From NCBI GenBank assembly GCA_946413655.1, contig CAMKLO010000002.1, positions 1-64,000 on the forward strand: a DNA stretch of 64,000 bases, read 5' to 3'. The number at the start of each line of letters is the position of its first letter. Position 1 is the stretch's first letter. Below the pieces are notes generated by a model that searched no databases, had not been told where the DNA came from, and saw only the letters and a program-made list of their open reading frames with translations. Position numbers and translations under genes: made by a program. This DNA is from an uncultured Fibrobacter sp. (GTDB lineage Bacteria; Fibrobacterota; Fibrobacteria; Fibrobacterales; Fibrobacteraceae). Below are positions 60,873 through 64,000 of the stretch, piece after piece.

Positions 60873-62651
60873 TTAGCGGTTCATCATCTTGCCGTTGAGC
60901 GTTGCGATCCAATGCTTGTTCCGTGCATTTCTTGGAACTTGCAATGTTGTCGTTCCGGTCTTGATTTGCGTCTTGTACAGAACTGCTCCGTTCAGGTCAA
61001 CAAGTGCAAATGTGCCTCCGACGCTCGTGTGGATTTCAAGGCGTTTGCCGATGACAACGAAGTAGTTCGTTGGAGAGAGTCTGCTTAAATGACTGGCGTC
61101 AATGTGGGCTTTACTTGTATCGCCCATTTCCGCTCGCCAGTCGGGTTCATGAATTATAGGCTCGAATACTACAGGGTTTGCCGGTTCCGTAAAACCGAGT
61201 TGTTCGTCCATCCATGCTATTCTTTCTTTCACTTTTTTGCGGACATGTTCGAATTCGCCGTCCCAAGTATCGGCGTTGAATCCGCCCATAGCCATGCCCG
61301 CCCATTGAGTCCTGATTGTGTTGCAGTATTTCATGGGGAATGGGTCCTCATCATAGGCTCCGCTTACTTTTCCTAAGTTCGGCCATCGTTTGAAGTTTCT
61401 TTCAGCGGCACTCGTCAGGGACGTTTTCATGGAGTCCAAATAGGTGTCCATGGTCTTGGTGTGCCAAACACCGCTGCGAAGTTCAGCCCATCGTTTTTTC
61501 ATTTCGATCTGGAAAATGCTATCCTTCCACATTTCAAGAAGCCATTTTATCGGTTGAACACCGCCTAAACCAGTGTTTTTATAAACGCGATTTATTTCCC
61601 ATCCTTCAACATAACAGTTTGTGATCGTTGCGAAAAAAGCCGAATCATCGCTGTTAATTTCGTAATTTTCTGGGCGGTAGTCGTTGCATAGAATTATTTC
61701 GAAATCCCATGGTGGACCTAAATTTATTTTGCCTACGGTCTTGTTGCCTTGCTCGTCCGTTTCGTCCTTGGGTTTGTACATGAAAAAGTTGTTCGCTAAA
61801 TAAGGATCCATATTGTTGGTGAGTTCTAGATGCAAAAGATAATCTGCTGCGGAAACTATATCCACGTATTTTTCGTATCCACTTCCGCTTTTATCGCCTT
61901 TATATAATGAATCGAGTTCGCTTAAATAATTTTGTATGTATTCTTTCTGCTCGTTTGTGATTTTTTTCTTTCTAGGGTAAAGCAAAACGACGTTATGGCC
62001 ATCGGATGTCTTGAAATCTCTTGTGGTATAGTCAATCACTTCCCCTGCTCCACGCCTATTGAATTTTCTATCGAATTCCCAAATGTAGCCTCCGGTAAGG
62101 TTCTCGCCTTCGGCGTCCGTTTCTTTGAGTTCGCTTACGTTGACACGGTATTTGTCGCGCTTGATTCTTTCGGTTAGCTCATAAACTCCGCGATAGACTC
62201 CGTTGATGTACAAATCGAAAAATTTGGTTCGCGGGCTGTAACGGCCTGTTTGCCGAAAGAGCCAGTGACCAAACGAATTCCTTATCATGCTTTTATCGAC
62301 ATAGGGCCCATGCAAAACCCAGTCGTCGGAGGGCGGGAGGCCGAGTAGGCTTACATTTGTGTCTTTGCCTGTCGCATCATGGAATTCGATGGTATAGTTT
62401 GGCTTGGGGTATTCGGCCGAGGTTCGACCACGGACTTTGATGCCTATGTTGTATTGCGTGCCTTTGGAACTATCGGCGACGTTGTTTGTTTTCCCGTCCA
62501 AGACTTTTATGGTGGCGGGTATTTTTTGAATGACATCGTAGTTAAGACACCTATGGTCGGTGTCAATAAACATAATGGGCAAATCGTAGGTCTGCGCAAA
62601 AGCGCACGCTAACAGACTGAGCACTATGATATAGGTTAACTTTTTAAACAT
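60873..62651 (-). CDS. Secreted CotH-kinase family protein
   Basis: A 592-residue paralog, the closest relative of the preceding gene: same length, colinear throughout, with D316 kept in GPPWDFE. Signal peptide (1-~20), DDWVLHGPYVDKSMIRNSFGHWLF, YELTERIKRDKYRVNV, DYLLHLELTNNMDPYL and RWAELRSGVWHTKTMDTYLDSM. The last ~40 codons are nearly identical at the DNA level to those of the gene downstream, pointing to recent duplication or gene conversion. There is a 20-base gap to the copy upstream, so the three form one operon. Confidence 0.9.
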   Translation of the reverse strand: MFKKLTYIIVLSLLACAFAQTYDLPIMFIDTDHRCLNYDVIQKIPATIKVLDGKTNNVADSSKGTQYNIGIKVRGRTSAEYPKPNYTIEFHDATGKDTNVSLLGLPPSDDWVLHGPYVDKSMIRNSFGHWLFRQTGRYSPRTKFFDLYINGVYRGVYELTERIKRDKYRVNVSELKETDAEGENLTGGYIWEFDRKFNRRGAGEVIDYTTRDFKTSDGHNVVLLYPRKKKITNEQKEYIQNYLSELDSLYKGDKSGSGYEKYVDIVSAADYLLHLELTNNMDPYLANNFFMYKPKDETDEQGNKTVGKINLGPPWDFEIILCNDYRPENYEINSDDSAFFATITNCYVEGWEINRVYKNTGLGGVQPIKWLLEMWKDSIFQIEMKKRWAELRSGVWHTKTMDTYLDSMKTSLTSAAERNFKRWPNLGKVSGAYDEDPFPMKYCNTIRTQWAGMAMGGFNADTWDGEFEHVRKKVKERIAWMDEQLGFTEPANPVVFEPIIHEPDWRAEMGDTSKAHIDASHLSRLSPTNYFVVIGKRLEIHTSVGGTFALVDLNGAVLYKTQIKTGTTTLQVPRNARNKHWIATLNGKMMNR

Positions 62652-62671
62652 TTAAACTTTCTCTTTATTTG

Positions 62672-64000
62672 CTATCGGTTCATCATCTTGCCGTTGAGCG
62701 TTGCGATCCAATGCTTGTTCCGTGCATTTCTTGGAACTTGCAATGTTGTCGTTCCGGTCTTGATGTGGGTCCTGTAAAGAACGGCTCCGTTCAAATCGAC
62801 AATGGCGAAAGTCCCGCCGATATCTGTTTGAACTTCAATGCGGTTGCCGTTTACGACAAAGTAGTTCGTCGGAGAAAGTCTGCTGATGTTATCGGAATGG
62901 ATGTGGGCTTTACTTGTATCGCCCATTTCCGCTTGCCAGTCGGGTTCATGGATGATGGGCTCGAATACTACAGTTTTTTCCGGTTCCTTAAACCCGAGTA
63001 GTTCGTCTATCAATTTCATTCTTTCTTTTGTTTTGTTGCGGACGTGTTCGAATTCGCCTTCCCAGGTGTCTGCGTTGTATCCGCCCATAATCATTCTCGC
63101 TTTTTGAGGCCTGTTTGTGTCGCAGTATTTCATAGGCTCCAGATCTTCGTCATTGGTTCCGCTTGCTTTCCCTAAATTTGGCCATCGCTTGAAATTCCTT
63201 TCGGCGGCGCTCGTCAGGTACGTTTTCATGGAGTCCAGATAGGCATCTATGGTTTTGGTGTGCCAAACGCCACTGCGAAGTTCCGCCCAACGTTTTGACA
63301 CCTCGATTTGGAAAACGCTATCCCTCCACATTTCAATTAGCCATCCTGCTAGTGTGTACGAACCTAAACCCGTTGAAACATTGATGTTGTTGTTGTTATT
63401 TTCTATTATCCAGCTACTAGTGTTTTGGAAGCCTATGGTGGAATTCGTATCCTTTTTATCATTATTGCCACTATCTGGCTTAAAACTGTTCTTGAAAGCT
63501 AGTTCGAAATCCCACGGTGGGCCTAGTGTTGTTTTGCCTACGGTCTTGTTGCCATGCTCGTCCGTTCTATCCTTGGGCTTGTACATGAAAAAATTATAGA
63601 CATAGGCATCTGCATGGTTTGTGAGTTCTTGATGCAATATATAGTCCACTGTCGATGCTACATCCACGTAGTTTTCGTATCCGTTCCCGTTTTTGCCGTC
63701 CTTGACTAAAGCTTCGAGATTGTTCAAATAATTTTTTAGGTATTCTTCCTGTTCTTTCGTAATTTTCTCTTTTTTGGGGTAGCGCAAAACGACGTTTACT
63801 CCATCAGAAGTTTGAAAGTCTGCTGGATTGTATGATGGAAGCCCTGCACCGTGCCTGTCTATGATATAGTCGAATTCCCAAATGTAGCCTCCGGTGAGTT
63901 CCTCGCCTTCGATGTCGGTTTTTTTGAGCTTGCTCACGTTGACGCGGTATTTACCTCGCTTGATTCTTTCGGTAAGTTCATAAACGCCGCGATAGACCCC
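62672..64000 (-). CDS. CotH-kinase family protein (N-terminus cut by window edge)
   Basis: The frame is open to the right edge; 443 codons are visible. The visible part starts at GVYRGVYELTERIKRGKYRVNV, which aligns to about residue 170 of its neighbours. D in GPPWDFELAF is kept, but the stretch after it (KPDSGNNDKKDTNSTIGFQNTSS and following) differs strongly from the other copies, as does the substrate-side loop. RWAELRSGVWHTKTIDAYLDSM and the C-terminal domain (FAIVDLNGAVLYRTH ... HWIATLNGKMMNR) are conserved. It is the first visible gene of the three-gene operon; more copies could lie beyond the edge. Confidence 0.9.
   Translation of the reverse strand, partial: GVYRGVYELTERIKRGKYRVNVSKLKKTDIEGEELTGGYIWEFDYIIDRHGAGLPSYNPADFQTSDGVNVVLRYPKKEKITKEQEEYLKNYLNNLEALVKDGKNGNGYENYVDVASTVDYILHQELTNHADAYVYNFFMYKPKDRTDEHGNKTVGKTTLGPPWDFELAFKNSFKPDSGNNDKKDTNSTIGFQNTSSWIIENNNNNINVSTGLGSYTLAGWLIEMWRDSVFQIEVSKRWAELRSGVWHTKTIDAYLDSMKTYLTSAAERNFKRWPNLGKASGTNDEDLEPMKYCDTNRPQKARMIMGGYNADTWEGEFEHVRNKTKERMKLIDELLGFKEPEKTVVFEPIIHEPDWQAEMGDTSKAHIHSDNISRLSPTNYFVVNGNRIEVQTDIGGTFAIVDLNGAVLYRTHIKTGTTTLQVPRNARNKHWIATLNGKMMNR

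Overview
The window looks like chromosome from a Fibrobacter succinogenes-type rumen bacterium. The indicators are a FISUMP-domain protein (the Fibrobacter succinogenes major paralogous domain), two secreted family 8 glycoside hydrolases, lipoproteins with long poly-serine linkers, a tandem array of CotH-kinase proteins with a common C-terminal domain, and an EF-G of the mitochondrial/spirochaete (spdEFG1-like) type. I see no phage, insertion sequence, CRISPR array or plasmid backbone. The identification comes from family recognition, not from a database search.

Layout. 1-4.6 kb: EF-G (cut by the left edge), then a minus-strand operon of two small paralogs, an EcsC-like protein and a polytopic membrane protein. 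4.7-8.3 kb: two GH8 genes, each with its own terminator and the same upstream motif. 8.4-24.9 kb: mostly minus-strand housekeeping genes (map, a DEAD-box helicase, pyrE, purU, argS, rsfS, a flotillin, panD, tRNA-Leu, a SPOR protein, miaB) mixed with lineage-specific envelope proteins and one plus-strand FISUMP gene. 25.3-31.4 kb: a plus-strand run of lipoproteins, three with nearly the same leader peptide. 31.4-41.4 kb: a HAD phosphatase, tRNA-Pro, a glycosyltransferase, a degenerate primase-helicase, ruvC, two peptidoglycan peptidases, pssA and a solute-binding lipoprotein. 41.5-53.0 kb: a head-to-tail minus-strand run that starts at a TPP riboswitch and thiC and continues through a RepA-like ATPase, a TrmA-like protein without its catalytic cysteine, a LysM protein, a 38-residue membrane protein, a histidine kinase, a response regulator and a TPR/beta-propeller protein. 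53.1-56.9 kb: plus-strand lipoprotein, glnS and a TPR protein. 57-64 kb: four CotH-kinase paralogs; one has lost the aspartate of its WD motif and the last runs off the right edge.

The most unusual material is (1) the CotH array with a probable pseudokinase; (2) the LysM / 38-residue protein / kinase / regulator / propeller cassette, joined by stop-start overlaps; (3) three nucleic-acid enzyme relatives (a TOPRIM primase-helicase, a primase-like/AAA fusion and a TrmA-like methyltransferase) that keep the fold motifs but lack expected catalytic residues; and (4) families of exactly 7-bp tandem repeats in intergenic DNA, often beside stop codons. Secreted GH8 and CotH proteins end in similar domains, which suggests a common export or anchoring route.

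Many long open frames lie antisense to real genes (for example opposite glnS, thiC, fusA and the GH8 genes). I treated them as codon-usage shadows.
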